The notes beneath the pieces are model-generated. The model made no database searches and was not told the origin of the DNA. It worked only from the letters and a program-made list of their open reading frames with translations. The position numbers and the translations under genes are program-made. From assembly GCA_009741485.1 (NCBI GenBank), contig CM019218.1:45594840-45658839 (forward strand): 64,000 bases of DNA, given 5' to 3'. The stretch comes from Malurus cyaneus samueli. Its lineage: Eukaryota; Chordata; Aves; Passeriformes; Maluridae. This document shows, one piece after another, positions 34,501 through 48,442 of the stretch; position 1 is the first letter of the stretch, and every line of letters starts with the position of its first letter.

Positions 34501-37500
34501 CAATTTTAACTCCTCAGAGTCTCAGATGGCTTTCTTGTCCCTTTTGACATGGGTCTCCTTGTTTCTCGTCATTAGTTCCCAGTAGACAACTCCATTTCTG
34601 AATCTGCTTCACACTGTTTTCCATCTGTGCTTGGTGCAGTGTCCCAAATAAGTTTTCTGTTGTTTCTCGAACAATAAAAAGCCAAGGCATCTGCAGCTTT
34701 TGCACAGGGAAGCTTATCCTTGGCAGGACAAGTGACCCATGAAAGTGAAGTGATCCATTCCTTGAAAAGAAAGAGAGACAGCAATCTCTTCTTTATTCTG
34801 CTGCCCTCAGTGTTGCTCCTCCTTATAGACGTGAGAGACTGATTTGCGAGATCAGCAATGGCACTGTTCTGGAGCAGACACCATTCTTTGCTGAGGTAAC
34901 AGCACAAAGATGATTTAAGAGGATCATCTGCATCCTAGGAGGAGCTGTGTTGATGAGAAAAGAAAAAAATCTAATAAGAACCTAAATTGTTTCACTTCAA
35001 GATTACAAAATAATGCCAAAGCCAAAACTTATACTTGAAAATGAGTTAAATTGCAGTATGTAGGCTATGTAGAGTGAGCTGTTCTTTCTTAATACACAAA
35101 GCTATCCCTTTTTCCATTTGTTGTCATATGGAGAAGGAATTTGATTTGAGAATTGAAGTGAAAGGAATATAGAGGAGTTCTTTTCGATGTTTACCTTGAA
35201 TTAACAATTCCAATTTTTGTGTTTAATGCAGAGAGACAGTTTAACAGTTGAGGATTATGACTGATGATTTTTATTCATGCTCTATTTTTATAAATCACTT
35301 TTAATGATTCAACTGAATTTTTGGCAAATCTGTGGTCTGCTGATTGCCTCTGCACTTCAGTTAATATTGTTAAAGCCGAAGTGGAGAAACTAATCTAAGG
35401 ATTAGAGGACACTATAAAAGACACATGAGTTTACCTCAAGGACAGCGCAGTAGATTTAACCTCCTGTGTTGCTTCTTGTCTCCATGCCCATGGCATGCCT
35501 ACTTTTTCCACCACAGACCAGGGATTCTTTGAACTGATACTGTTATAATGTCTGTAGCTGCCACTTCAAAACCTGATTTTTGAAGTGTTTTGAGTGACCT
35601 ATTCCATTGTGAGTTTGACTTCAACTGACGATACTGACCTTGAGAAATAAGAGCACTTTTTTCCTTTAAAATGAAGCAAAGGAAAAATGAAAGTCTGCAT
35701 TTTAAATAATTGTCCCCTAATCTGAGTGTGTCTTCCTGGAAGCTTTCAAAGTGTGTGTGGAGGTTCCTGGTGCTGATTGTTCTTGCATTTTGTGACTGCA
35801 GGACTATTTGCTATTTTCTTTTCAGTGCTTTGGTGCATAACCACCATGGAATAGGCCAAGGCACTGAGAAGAAGTTGTGTGAGGCATTTTGCATGAAGTG
35901 CTCTTGTGTTGTGGGGCGTCCTTGATGGGACCTCTTCAGAACATCTGACTCATCTGCTGCCTGATGCACATTCATCCGCTGCTCTTCAGATGAAAGGACA
36001 ATTAAATACAAATGGCCCAAAATATGATGAGTCTCTGTATTTAGCAAATGCTACAAAGACCTGGTTTAATGATTCCTCCTTGTCAAAATGCTTTTCCAGT
36101 CTGTTTGGTATTTTTGGCTTAAATAGCTATCATTCTACTGTTTATGGTATGTTCAGCATGTCATTCACATTGCAGCAAACATTTGCTGCAGCGATAAATA
36201 AGTGAGAAGTGTCTGTGCAGTGCTGAATGTTTCTTGCTAAGCTGGATGGAAGGAAGGGCTGCAGTTATTTTGGATATACATGGCTTCACATGGAGCCATG
36301 CTTTCATCATGTCCTGTCTTTTTCTACTTAAAGCAAGCTGTCCTAGATCACAGTTTTCTGAGGAAAATTTCTCTGAAAATTCAATTAGGAAGTTAAAAAA
36401 TAACCATCATTCAACTTGAATCTTGATGATTGATGTAGGCACCAGTTGTGTCCAGAAATGAAAATAACTGGCAGGCTTGTGACAACATGTGCCTACTGTG
36501 TTTATCCTGATCCTACTGTGGCCCATGGTTCCAATGTGTGTGTTCATCCTGTTCAATACAGATTGCTTTGGATCCTCTGTATGGTTCCTTTTTTTCAGGG
36601 AATGACATCACAAATACCCACATTCTCATGGCCCTTTGCAGTCAAAGTTCATTGCTGCTCTTTTCAGTGCAGTTGTGGTAAGATGTCGTTTTTGATTAAG
36701 TGTTTGAAAAGTAGCATTGGTTTTAGCCTTTTCTTGTTTTTTTCCATTTCCCCATTCATGTTGTAAACTATATAAGCAGCTGCCTACAAGACAAATCTAA
36801 GACATCTGTGTGATGATAATGAGTTGCTTATATAGCTGTTAGATTAATGCATACACATTGTTACCTTAACATATAGTCACAATAATATTGAAAATGGAAC
36901 CTTTTGGTTTAAAAAAAAATTACAACAGTTTTTGACTTATCAGGGAAATTCATTAGAGGCCTCTTTGTAAGTAAACCTATAGTTGAGACTTTAAAGGGTA
37001 TCAAAAGAAATAACCTGATATTATTATGTATCACATCTATGCTCTGTGTGTGACTTTTGAATACTTAGTTGTTTGACTGGTTACTGTAAATGTTTTTATT
37101 TTGAATGTTCAGAAGGAGAGTTTTATACTTTTGTGGGCAAGAAACAAATGGAATTTTCCTAAACCACATTTAATGTTCAAAGTTTGAGAATGTGTGTGTA
37201 GTAACTGATCCAATAAGCTGCTTAATAAAACCTACTCTGGGTGTTAGGGAAGGACATAAATGCAAAACAAGTTGAAGTGATGTGGAGTTTCTTACTTGGT
37301 AAGCATTTAGTACATTGGTGTATGTTGTGAGTTTTTTGGTTTGGGATTTTGTTTCCGTCATGAACTGGTGTCTTTTACAAGCTGGTCTTGATCCATATCT
37401 TTTGAGAAATGGCATTGGTGAATTTTCCTTGATTGATTTTATTATGCTGTTTTAGAGATGCAATGATGAAAATTTTAATATCAAGGTGGTTGCTTTAATA

Positions 37501-40500
37501 TTCTTGCACTGAGTTCTTGGCTTATTAATTAATTTTAAGTGACAATAAAGGAAAATAAAGGCCATGGAGAAGTGGATTCTGGGTACAGCTCACTGTGCAA
37601 ATAATAAATTGCAGTTAAGGGTACCAAAAATAAGGGACCAAATTGTTGAAATTATCATTAGAGGGGGAAAAACCCAAACAGGATGTGTAACAGAAGATTG
37701 AAACTACAGTCTGCATACAGAATGCAGCAAGTCTGTGTTTGATTAGGTGTGTTTGTGTGCTCTGCATGCCCTGTGTAGGAGAGTAACACTAATCTTGGCA
37801 GCACTGCAAGAACACTAAGAGTTTACAGTCATGTCACAGGCAATGAGGAAACAGGATTTATTTCTTTGGTTAGTCAGCTCTCCCTGCCATTCTCCTAAGC
37901 AGGAAATTCAGAGCAGTACCAAACTTCTGGAACCCAAACGCCGCTTTTTGCCCAGGCAGCCATCCCACTTATTCTGTGCTTTTCTTATCCCATTAAGACA
38001 TGACTGTGGTTTGTGAAGAGTATTTTATGGCCTGGGTAGAGCGACATTTAACATTCGTAGCAAAGTCATTTCTTCAGGTTAAGAATAGCACTGTGTTATG
38101 AGCAGAGCCTAGCTCACCAACTCTGGGGCTGTAATTTTTGGAAAGCAAAGAGGAGGTGATACTGGTTCCCAGCACTGTGCTTCCTGCCACCCCTCCGATT
38201 TCCCTGCAGCTGGCATTGCAGAGAGGGAGATGGGAAACCAAAGTCACACCAAGTGAATGGCAAAGGAGAACTCCCGCGCTGCCAGGGAGCACATGCTGTG
38301 TGGGTACAAGCTAGAGGCTTTCCAAGCATCACTGTTGCAGATGAGGATTGATTTAAAATGACCAAAATTAGTCTGCTGGGGTTGTACTGCAGCAGTGAGG
38401 TGGCAGCAGGGCCAGGCTGCTCTGTAGTCTGTATGGGAGACCAGGAAAGGTCGATTTCCTGACAGATGGGGTGGTGTAGGAGAGGACTGACATGGGGTGA
38501 AGTCAGGAGGTGGAGACCTGCCCAGCATGTGATGACTGAGGTGTTACAAATGTGACTGTGGACAACCCTTAATCTTCATGACTCACAAATTAATTTCAAT
38601 TTGGTGGTGTGTTGCAGTTAGAATTCCAAATGAGTACCCCACTCGGAGATCTCTGAAAGTAGCAGGGAAATGAAAAGAGACTAAAACTACTTGCAGCAGT
38701 AGCCATGGCTTGTGCAGACAGGCATCAGCTGTCAGTAGTGAGGCCCTAACAATGACACCAAATTGGCAGCTCTATTTAATGAGCTTATTAATAGCAAAAT
38801 TGCTAATCTAACTTGCCTTGTTGTAACCCTCTGATCTCTTTATGCTCATACTATATTTCTTAAATTAAAAACACTGGCTGGATCCCATCCTTCTGCATGG
38901 ATTTTTCTAGTAACAATGCACCGTGACTGCAGCTCTGAGCTTAGAGACAATTTCTGATTCAGCTCATTGTGCTCCTCTGAAGGATTTCTTTGCACCAAGA
39001 AATGCCATAAATGCTCAGTAATGCCCTTCAGATACAAGATGCAGTTAATGCCTGCTAATCAACCATGGGCAGTGCTGCAAAATTGCTAAAAAAATGTACT
39101 TGAGACAAAGTCTCTGTGAGCAGCAACCTTGGAAGGTGTCAGCTGTTAGTGCAGGACTCCAGTTCTGGCTCACTGATGTGATTTTGGTTGCCTTGTTCAT
39201 CCCTGAGAAGCCTGGACAGAAAGGTTTCAGTATAAAATGCACCCAACCTAGTTTGAGGTGAATCAGACCTAACCTAGGGTAAGTGCATGGACATGTTCCA
39301 AGTGCAAGTGAAAATATGATTTGAAGTTAGAGGCTAGTGGAAAAGGCCCTAAAGCACGCAGTTTTTCATTCTCAGTTTGTCATCAGGACTGTTACAGAGA
39401 AGGGATTAACAAATCAATGCAGGCTAAAACGAGAGAAAATCAATAAGAAAGTGTAGTGAACTGGAACAAAGCTATCAATTTGCAGCATTCTCTGCAAAGA
39501 AATCTCATCCATACCTCCTTTTATGGATGGGAAAATAATGCCAAAATGATGATTTGAGGTTAGACTAATTGTTTTTTACCTGGCTGACCCCAGAACTTCA
39601 GGTCAAGAAACTTCTGGTGTAAATGCTACTTACCTTTCCTGTTTCAGTTGTGTTGATGAATTTTATTGGCAGATTCTCTAGGGGAGGAATCTTAGGGAAA
39701 AATTGTCAAGGAGAAATACCTCATTTAACTTACCCTCAAAGGAATTTGGTCGAACAGTCTTTTTAATGGTTTACTCTTTTGTATTAGTGAAAGTGACTAC
39801 GTTAGTTGTTTTTTTTTTTCTGTCTCCTTAAGAAGAATGTTACTTCTGAAAAGTTATTCTTCTATAGGTAGTACACATTCAGTAGGTAGAGAATATAATG
39901 CACTACGGGGTAGGGTACTGCAGGTGAATGAGAAAGGAAAGATCCTAGTGGTGCCAACTCTCTACCTGTTAATTGTGTTGTAACATTGGTCCTTTCAAAC
40001 CCATTTGTCACTGTGGGGCCATAAACTCACCAAGGCAGTGCCAGCACACAGTCTGCTTCTCCCTGCTTTTGATTTAGGGGTTTTGGATTCGGTTTGAACC
40101 TGGGTTGTGCTTGTACTTTTTTGCTGGTGATGGCGTTTGTATTTGTCTGATGTTTCCAGCTTTTGCTTTCCAAGGAGTCACTCAAACTCTGGGCCCTACC
40201 AGTCCTTCTAGCCTTTCTGCTTCGGTTTTAAGTTGCTGTAAAGCTCCTGTTCAATGAAAGATTCAGCAAAGAGAGACTTGTGTTTCTGCTGTGATGCTGA
40301 GGGTGTTGCTGTGCCATGGCCCACAGCAGCTTTCCAAGACTTTCCAGCTCAGTGACAGTGACCTTTTTGTCCTGCCACCTGGTGGCTTATCTCCTTTGCC
40401 TGTTGGCTGCCTTTCTCTGCTTTAGGCTGAAGTTGTTAAAGGCAGAAGCTACTTCTGGATTCTGTCAGTTTTTTAGTAGATGGTCTAATACAGTCTGTGC

Positions 40501-41230
40501 CTTTGTCCCTGCTTTCAAGCAACTTTTTTTTGTGGAAGGAGGAGGGGGAAGAGGGAGAAAAAGTAGACATGATGGATCTAGTCCTGTGAAGACAAAAATG
40601 GTAAACTGTCTCCTGTTTTAAAACCTGCCTAAGGGTTTTTTCTTGGTCTCCTGGCAGTTAATTGCTGAGGTCTCCATAAATTCAGTGGATTTTGCATGTA
40701 ATCAGATGCCAGCAAAGACTGAAAAAAACCCTATGCCTTGCAGGTTTTTTTTGCCATAGAAAAAGTCAATAAAAACCTTACAAAGATTTTTTAGATTTAA
40801 TTTTCAGAGAGACAAAATTTGGTAGTTCCTTAGAGGTAGGATGTTGAAAATGCCTTCTTCTACAGTTTGCCACTTTAGCTCCCATTTTCACAGTTCTTTC
40901 TTCCCCTCCCAGGTGTAAAACTAATGTAAACAATCCCTTCCTTGGTAACAAGTGCATCAGGTTGCAGTGAGGAGTGTGGGTTTTTTCCAGAACATTGTTT
41001 GACATAATGTTGTTCTCTTAAGTGTTAAAGTAACAAGTATTAAATATAAATAGCCAGATTTCTTACTGGTGATTTCTTCAGTGGAAATCTCTCCTGTCGA
41101 GCATTTTTTTTTTAAAGTTGTCAAGGTTTTTCTGCAGCCTCCACTGTTAGTTAATTTCGAAGCTGTAAACCCATTTAAAATCTTGGAAATGAGACCAAGG
41201 TTCATTTCTACAGAAAGAAAAAAAAAAAAA

Positions 41231-41231
41231 N
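41231..41231. other. Ambiguous base after an A homopolymer
   Basis: A single N follows a run of A at about 41218-41230. This is a typical homopolymer sequencing uncertainty. Confidence 0.98.
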
Positions 41232-42934
41232 AGGCTCTCTTGGGCCTCACAAGAGAATACTGAGAGGAAGGGATGAAAGCCATTTAACAATGTCTAACAG
41301 ATTAGACAATGATATTACAGTGTCTAACATTCAAGTGTTATGACAAGATAGATTGCTGGTGTTTGTAACTGCAATTCCTTTATTGCTTTTGTATATGCCA
41401 AGTTGTTGTACTTTGTGTTTTCTGTTCTGATGCAAGCACAGGCTATGATTTTTGATTCTTGGATCTTATCCCCTTCTCATGTTTTCTCTGGCCCTTATTT
41501 TGATTTCTCGTGGTTTTGTGGTGTGTTTTTTGTTTTTTGTTGGTTTTTTTTTTAATGTGCGGACGAAGGAAAATCCTTTTTCTTCGGTACTTTTGGGAAA
41601 GGGTTTATGAGTTAAATGCACAAAAGTAAATTCCAGAAAAATTCAGTGAATTGTTTGTTTTTTTTCTTTGACTTCTTGCGACTGCTCCTTTTTTAGGATT
41701 TAACCACTACAAAGAAAAGATAAAGGCATCCTAATTTTTTAATAGATGTATTACTCACTGTGGTAATGCAGTTAAAATGAAAAAGGAGCTCCCACTTTTA
41801 GGGTAAACAGCTCTGTATCCATTACATTTAGACAATAATTTGTTTACGATTATAAAAAAAACAACTTTGTGACTTCTGGGAGGACAGTTACAAGATTTTT
41901 TTCAAAATTTTGCCAGAAAATAAGGAAAGGAAGCAAGATAGAAAGCATTACCAGGTTTTTAATTATAGCAGGTGTTTCAAATTCTTGGTTAAAATGTATT
42001 TCTTCCTTTCCATGAAAACCATATAGGGAGATGGCTCTTCTCCAGTTTGTGTCTCTGAAGTCTTCCCAGTGGATTAGATCACTGAGGCTGCAGTGATACC
42101 ATGCAAGCAGAAGTTTTTCATCTGGCTGCATTCAAGCCTACTGAGATCAAGCAATGTTTGTGGTATGATGGGAGCCTGCAAGTCCTGCCATTAATCTCTT
42201 TGGGGGACTGTAATACTTTGGGTTAAGCTATCATAGCTGTGGTGGTGAGTTCAACACATCAGCAATGCGCTGTGTTTGCTTTCAGAGCACCTTGAAAACT
42301 CAGTGGGTGAGAAATACAAGTAGAATGAATGTGTTTGCTGGAGAGCAGAGGTGTTACCTTGATTCTTCATCTGTGGTTGTCATATATTAAAGCTCTGCAA
42401 AATCATCTTTGTGAAAGTCTGGTCCAGTTTGCAGTTTAGTGTCACAGTCCATAGCTGGGGAAGGTGCTGTGGGGCTGGCTCAAAGGCAGAAGTGGTAGAA
42501 ATGTTCTTGCTTGGAAGTCTGGAAAGCATTGCAGTAACTTTCCATGCTGGCTGCTTGCAGCTTGTTCAAAATTCCTACTGTATCACTGGTTACTCTTAGG
42601 CCACCTTGCTTAATGCAGTACACAGGTGTATATATAGGGGATTCTGCTGTGCATTTGTGAGGTAAATCTCTGTCTCAACATCTTGCATTTAGAACAGCTG
42701 GCAAAAGGCAGTCTTTTCACCTTACCTGGTCTGCCTTGAATACTTGTATGAAGAAGTGATTCAAGTCTGAAGCCTCTATTTGATCCTACCCTTTGTTTCA
42801 TCTTGAGTAGATTGTTGGGCAAGGAGAACATTTATTAAAACAATTCTTATCAGTGTTGGAAATACAGTATTTGAGAGCCTAAGTTTTATTACCAGTGATC
42901 TTATCTTGAGCTAGTAGGTGTCAGCTTGTCTTTT

Positions 42935-42950
42935 GAAAATTCGAATTTTC
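42935..42950. repeat. Perfect 16-bp palindrome
   Basis: GAAAATTCGAATTTTC is identical to its reverse complement. It is AT-rich and could be chance or a dimer-binding site. Confidence 0.85.
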
Positions 42951-45668
42951 CATGTCTGAAAGGATTACTTTGAAAGTGCATGCCAGGTTCTTTAGAACAC
43001 ACAGATTGATTTTTTCGCTTCACAGTGAATCTGATGTTTTCACTGGGAATGCAAGTCACAGGTTGTGGTGGGAGGGGATGTTTTCAGTCTTCAGAAACCA
43101 AAAATTCACAATCTTCTTTTTGCTGTTTCATGGCACCTGTTGTGCTTTGATTCCTAATTCTGTTTTAAAATACTACAAAATATTGTTTCATGGTTACTCT
43201 ACCAGATAACCTTAAACAAATGAGATAATAGAAATCTGTGATGACAGTCACTTTTAAAGTTTTGCTGCATATTCCTATGCCTTCTATCTCTTTCATACTG
43301 CTGATTCTACTCAGTATTTTTATCTGGGGCCTCTGTCACACAGAATTGAGACTAAGAAAGATGTAGAGACTTGTAGAAAAGCATTTGCATGGTCAGTTGT
43401 AAAACTTTCTCAGGAATTTGTTTGTTTAGTTTACATGTTAGACATAAATCTCCTAAATAAAACATAATGTTGAGGTTTGCAACATCTGAAAATGTGAAAG
43501 TACTTGGAACAGAGTAGGTTCTGTCTTAGTTCATCTATTTACATTAAGGCTTACAGGATTAATTTGCTGTCTCTGGTTTTCCTTGCCACAGCAAGTCTGA
43601 AATGCAGACTGCTTGGAGGAGCATGAAAAGCAAAATGCTTCTGTCTTTTTACCCAGATTAAGATGGTATTTGTGAATTACAGTGATGGTATTTAATAATC
43701 TTAAGATACAAATGTTTTAACTTAGCTGACAAACTGTTCAGCAATATGAAATAGGATTTGATGTGGTTTTCATGTCTTTCATGTTTGAGAGATAATGTTC
43801 CCCATCTCATTCTCTTTAACCAATGAGGATAAAGTAGTGTCCTGTTTTGCTTTCCAGCATGGTACATGGAGATATCTGCAATGTCGTGTGGCCAAATGAG
43901 TCAGGAGTGCACTGCTGGTATTCAGGGTCTTCAAGGATGGCTGTTTTTGTGTCTGAGGCCTCTGTTTTGCAGTCAGATTGGCTGAAAGCCAGTGAGAAAG
44001 GAGCATTTATTCACTTACATTGAGTTTGTGCTCAGCATGCCATGTCAGAGAGATTCTAATAAAGTCATTTTATCTGAGGACTTCGAATTTAGTAATGCTA
44101 AGTATGCGAGGGACTACTGATGTAGCTCTGCTGAAATTATACATTCCATGTTTCTCTTTCAGACCTTTTTTTGCCTGTACTCTCCCCTTTTTGCTTTAGT
44201 TACTGACAGCTTCTGTTAGATAACCTGTGCTGCTTCAGGGATTTCAAATTATACTACTGTTTATTATCTTTTTGGCAACAGGTAACACGCTTCAGAAATA
44301 TCTCTTGCCACTCAGTGAGACTGCATGTGCTTGTTCTTTGAGTCTTACGTTTGCAAGAGAAATATTCTCTGACAGGGCTAAGCGTGCAATTTTGATAGTT
44401 TGGTAGTTTGAGGACCAAAGTCCAAAAAATTTATTCATGTTAGATAACTATGATGCACTTGCATTGTATGCTTATACATTTATTAAGAGAAATGTTTAAT
44501 ATACCAAATAATACTCAAATTTGGATTCCATCTAACTCTCTTTTTCAGCACTTTATGTTGGCTGATAGTGAGAAGAGGAATCAAAAACATTAAAACATTT
44601 GGAAGGGTGATGCTAAATTAGTTTTATGTTTGAGCTAGCAAAAGCAAATTTATGAATTCTAGCTTAGCTCCTCAATGAGGCTATTTTAATGTCATTCACT
44701 TAGAAATTTTTAATTAAATTCATGGTAAGACAAAAATACAAGAAGTGTTGTGTTTGTGTCGTTACATGTAATTTATGTATGCCTTGGTATAATTAAAGAG
44801 GATTACTTCTATTTGAGAGAACCAGTATTAGAAAAGTTGTGGTTGCTGTATTTGTCCAAGTTGTACCTCCCAACCGTTCAGGTAATTTGCTTTCACTCAT
44901 AATTTATTTGACAAAGATCTCTCATGCAGGACAATAATCATTACAATTCAGCTTAGCTGGAGCTTCCTCATGAGGTATTTTGCTGCTGTGCTTTTTCCTC
45001 TCTTTCTTTCCCTTGCTTCCTTGCCCAAGAGAGTTGTTGTTGTGTGGACCCACTGAGAGCCATCTGGTATGCCTGCTGGGAAGCCAGAGCTGCGCACCTA
45101 AACAAGCCTGTCACACTGTTCACATTTGTCTTAGTGCTGGACCTGCACCTGGGAGACATGGTCTGCAGAGACAGCTTTGGTATCTCTTTTGAAAATGTGT
45201 GTTTGGCCATAAATTTTTGGATACTTCAGTGCATTATTTCTAAGAGAAAAGAGCAAAGTTTTTAGTGGCTATAAGCAGGTGTCCTTGGCATTTGAAAGCT
45301 CTTCAAGGTCTACAGAGAGTTTGGACCTTCAGGGTGATCACATTCAGGCCAGTCCCTATCTCAAGGACACTATACACTATACATTCTCGTGCTTTTGGAA
45401 AGAAGACACTTCTATACTGTGGAAGCCTGAGGCTATGGCTTGTTTACTCATGCTTTTTTTTCATCTAAGGGCATTACCTCGGGGTGAGATGCAGTAGCAC
45501 TTTTATTTCCTCTGGATCATTATTCAAACTTTTCAGCTGAGTTTTACAGCTGACCTGCCCCATCTTTAGTCTTTTTCTTGCTCTGGTTATATATGTAGCA
45601 GCACATTTTCCCCATCCTCCCCTGGCAGATTTTGCTGCCAGAGTTCATGAAATGAATAAAAGACATAG

Positions 45669-45697
45669 TGGTCAATCAAGTGGTCAAACAGTGGTCA
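45669..45697 (+). repeat. Three direct TGGTCA repeats
   Basis: TGGTCAA occurs at 45669, 45681 and 45692, offsets of 12 and 11 bp, roughly one helical turn. TGGTCA resembles a nuclear-receptor half-site. It may equally be a small tandem duplication. Confidence 0.6.
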
Positions 45698-48171
45698 AAG
45701 TGTTGCATTCTCCACCACTTTTTCAAAGCATAAGCACTACTACATGTAGAAGAATCCCCAAATGTTTCTCTCCTATCTTTCTGCCTTTGTAAGACACCTC
45801 AAACCTGCCATTACTGGATGGAGATGTATGAAGACTTGAAGACCAGCACATTGCCAGTCATAACAAGGCAAACTTCATGATCCTGGGGGAGCAGAAGGAA
45901 GGCACAAGTGGATTTCCATGACTACAAACTTATTTTGTCAGCTTAGTGTGAGTAAGGCCAAGTGCATCTCCTCATCTAGAAGTTGCAAAGTACTGCTTGT
46001 ACTGCTGCTCCTGTCTCATTGCCATGCTAAAATCAGAAAGCATTGTGTACCTACCTTCTGCTCTGAGTCATGTCCCAGTGGGCAGGGTTCTCAAACAATC
46101 TTTGCAGGTGAGCTGGCTCAGAACATCAACACAGTTCAGAGCTTATCTTTGGAAAACAGCTGCAAAAGGAAGAGGGGTACAACCCACATGATTAAATAGA
46201 GCACTGAGTGTCTGATGGACAGAGGAGACTAAAAGACATGAAATAAAATCCAGCCACCATGCCTGTGGGCAGTGTAACTGTACATAGTATATCTCCTGTG
46301 TATAACTCATTGATACTCTTTTGCTGACAGCACTCAGCTCTGCAGTACTCTTGATAGGAGACCTGAAGTGTGGCAGGAGTTCCTGGGTCAGGTCCAGTGT
46401 TGATACAGAGAGGTGCACTCAAATCAATAGAGCTCTGCAGTATCCAGAGGAGTTGCCCACCATGTTGTAAAGCCATAATATTGCTCATTTTCTGGTGGCT
46501 GTCATAAAAATAATATAAATATATGATATAATGATACAAAAACTGTATACTTGAGATTCATTCAAGGTAGTGATGACAGTGATTGTGAGAAGCTGCGTAT
46601 GTGTATTAAGGCAACTTTTTCTGGTAAGTCTTGTGATACTTGTGATGGGTTTAGAAAAAAAAATATATTGAAAGCTTGTTTTTAAAAAATTGTGAAAGTA
46701 TGACATTTCAGGTTTTAATACCAAGTGGAATAGCAAGATTGCAGCCTCATGTTAGCTATTAAAAAAAAATCTCCTGTTTTAATTTAGCTTCACAGTACTG
46801 TTGTAGCTTCAACTGAGTTTCTAAAGTGTATTTGGATAACAATATTCTAGTTGTTGTTTGACAACACTCAGTTTTACATTCAGCTATGCAGAGAATTAGG
46901 TCTGTTGGCTTGAGAATACGCTTAATTAGACCTATTTATTTGAGAAATAAGGTAAAGCTGGAGATGATTAAGTGTAACAGATTTTTGCTCCATGCAAATG
47001 TTTTTAAGAAATGAAACATTTATTTATGAGCAAGAATAAACATACTGGCTTTGTCTCTTATGGGGGACAAGTGAAGGAATTGGCTAATAACGTGGTCAGT
47101 GAAATGGTGAGAGAAGTTAATGTTTGTTGTCAAGTTTTTTCTTTATCGTAATTGAAGAGCCCTGAGAAATGAAAACAGTTTTAAAATGCTGCTGTATTAC
47201 TGTCTGTGTCTCATAGCAGCTTACAGTTCACGTGGCATGGTGTAGGTTTTTAGTGGCTGTTCAAGCTGACTTGAAGTTTTTTTATATTGGATTTGAGAAA
47301 TCTTCTGGAATTGGGCCAGAGGGTTATGAGTTCCAGTAAATGACTAAAAGTGAAATTGTGTCTAAATGACTCTTTCACTGATATCTAAGCCATTGGAATA
47401 TGTGTTATCACAGTGGCTGAAAAATCACTTAATTATTTCAGAGAGCTTTATTTTAATTAATGTAACCCTCTTCTCTTTTCTAATACTGATTTGGTTTATG
47501 ATATATTGGATTCAGTAAGTATTTGAAGTTTGAATTTTCCATGCCTTATGTCATGTTAATGTGTTTTTAATGCTTGGAAAGCATAATTTATTCTTGTGAA
47601 GGTTTGCAGAGTAATAGCATATAGATCCTTAGAGAAGAGCGAATTTTAACAGCGATATTATGAACCTAACCCAGTATATTTTAATGCTGCTGTGTATGAA
47701 GGCAGCACAGTATTTTATTTGCTAGCTTTCTGTGTGGTTGCCCAAATTTATTGCAGTAATTTGCTACTCAGGAGAGAAATTTTGCTCTTCACCCTCTGTT
47801 CTCAGGCATTATTTTGAAACAGTGATTAAAACCAATCCATTCATACTTAAATTGTAGGAGACTTGTTTAGCCCTAGAGTAGTATTGATAATGCTGAAAAC
47901 ATAATATGGGTTGTTCTAAGTAAGTAATTGCAGAAAAGGGAACTTTCCTTAGAAAAATCAGAGTTCAAAAGTCCACCCTTGTGAAATGATTACAGTTTCT
48001 TTGAAGATCACATATTTATTTTAAGATCTGAAAGTCTGGGGGGTTGTTTTGGGGAGCTAACTGTCTCAGTACCTTGTTTATTCTTAACCGAAACAGGTGA
48101 ATGAAAATCTCATGATGAAAATCTTACCAGTCTTACTCAGCAGGAAGAAGAGGAAGTTTCAAGGGTACAGA

Positions 48172-48442
48172 GTAGCAGCCTGTCCGTACCTGCAAGGAGG
48201 TTCATCGAGAAGATGAACTTGGAGAAACAAAAGATGCAAATATAAACACGAGGTTTAGTCTTAATGTAAGGAAAACCTTTTTCACCACGAGGATAATCAA
48301 GCAGAAGAACAGGCTGCCTAGGGAGGTTGTGCCATGTGAGCGTTACAGAATGGAAAAGATCTCGTGGCTGATTTGCTTGGGAGCAGGAGGTTGGACTGAA
48401 CCTCCTGAGGTCACTTTGACCCTGGATAATCCTGTGATCCTA
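48172..48442 (+). mobile_element. CR1 LINE 3' fragment
   Basis: The sequence follows the CR1 3' end: TACCTGCAAGGAGG, TTAATGTAAGGAAAACC, GAACAGGCTGCCTAGGGAGG and TTGGACTGAACCTCCTGAGG, ending TGTGATCCTAAGG. It is 5' truncated and in sense orientation relative to SERGEF. Confidence 0.88.
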
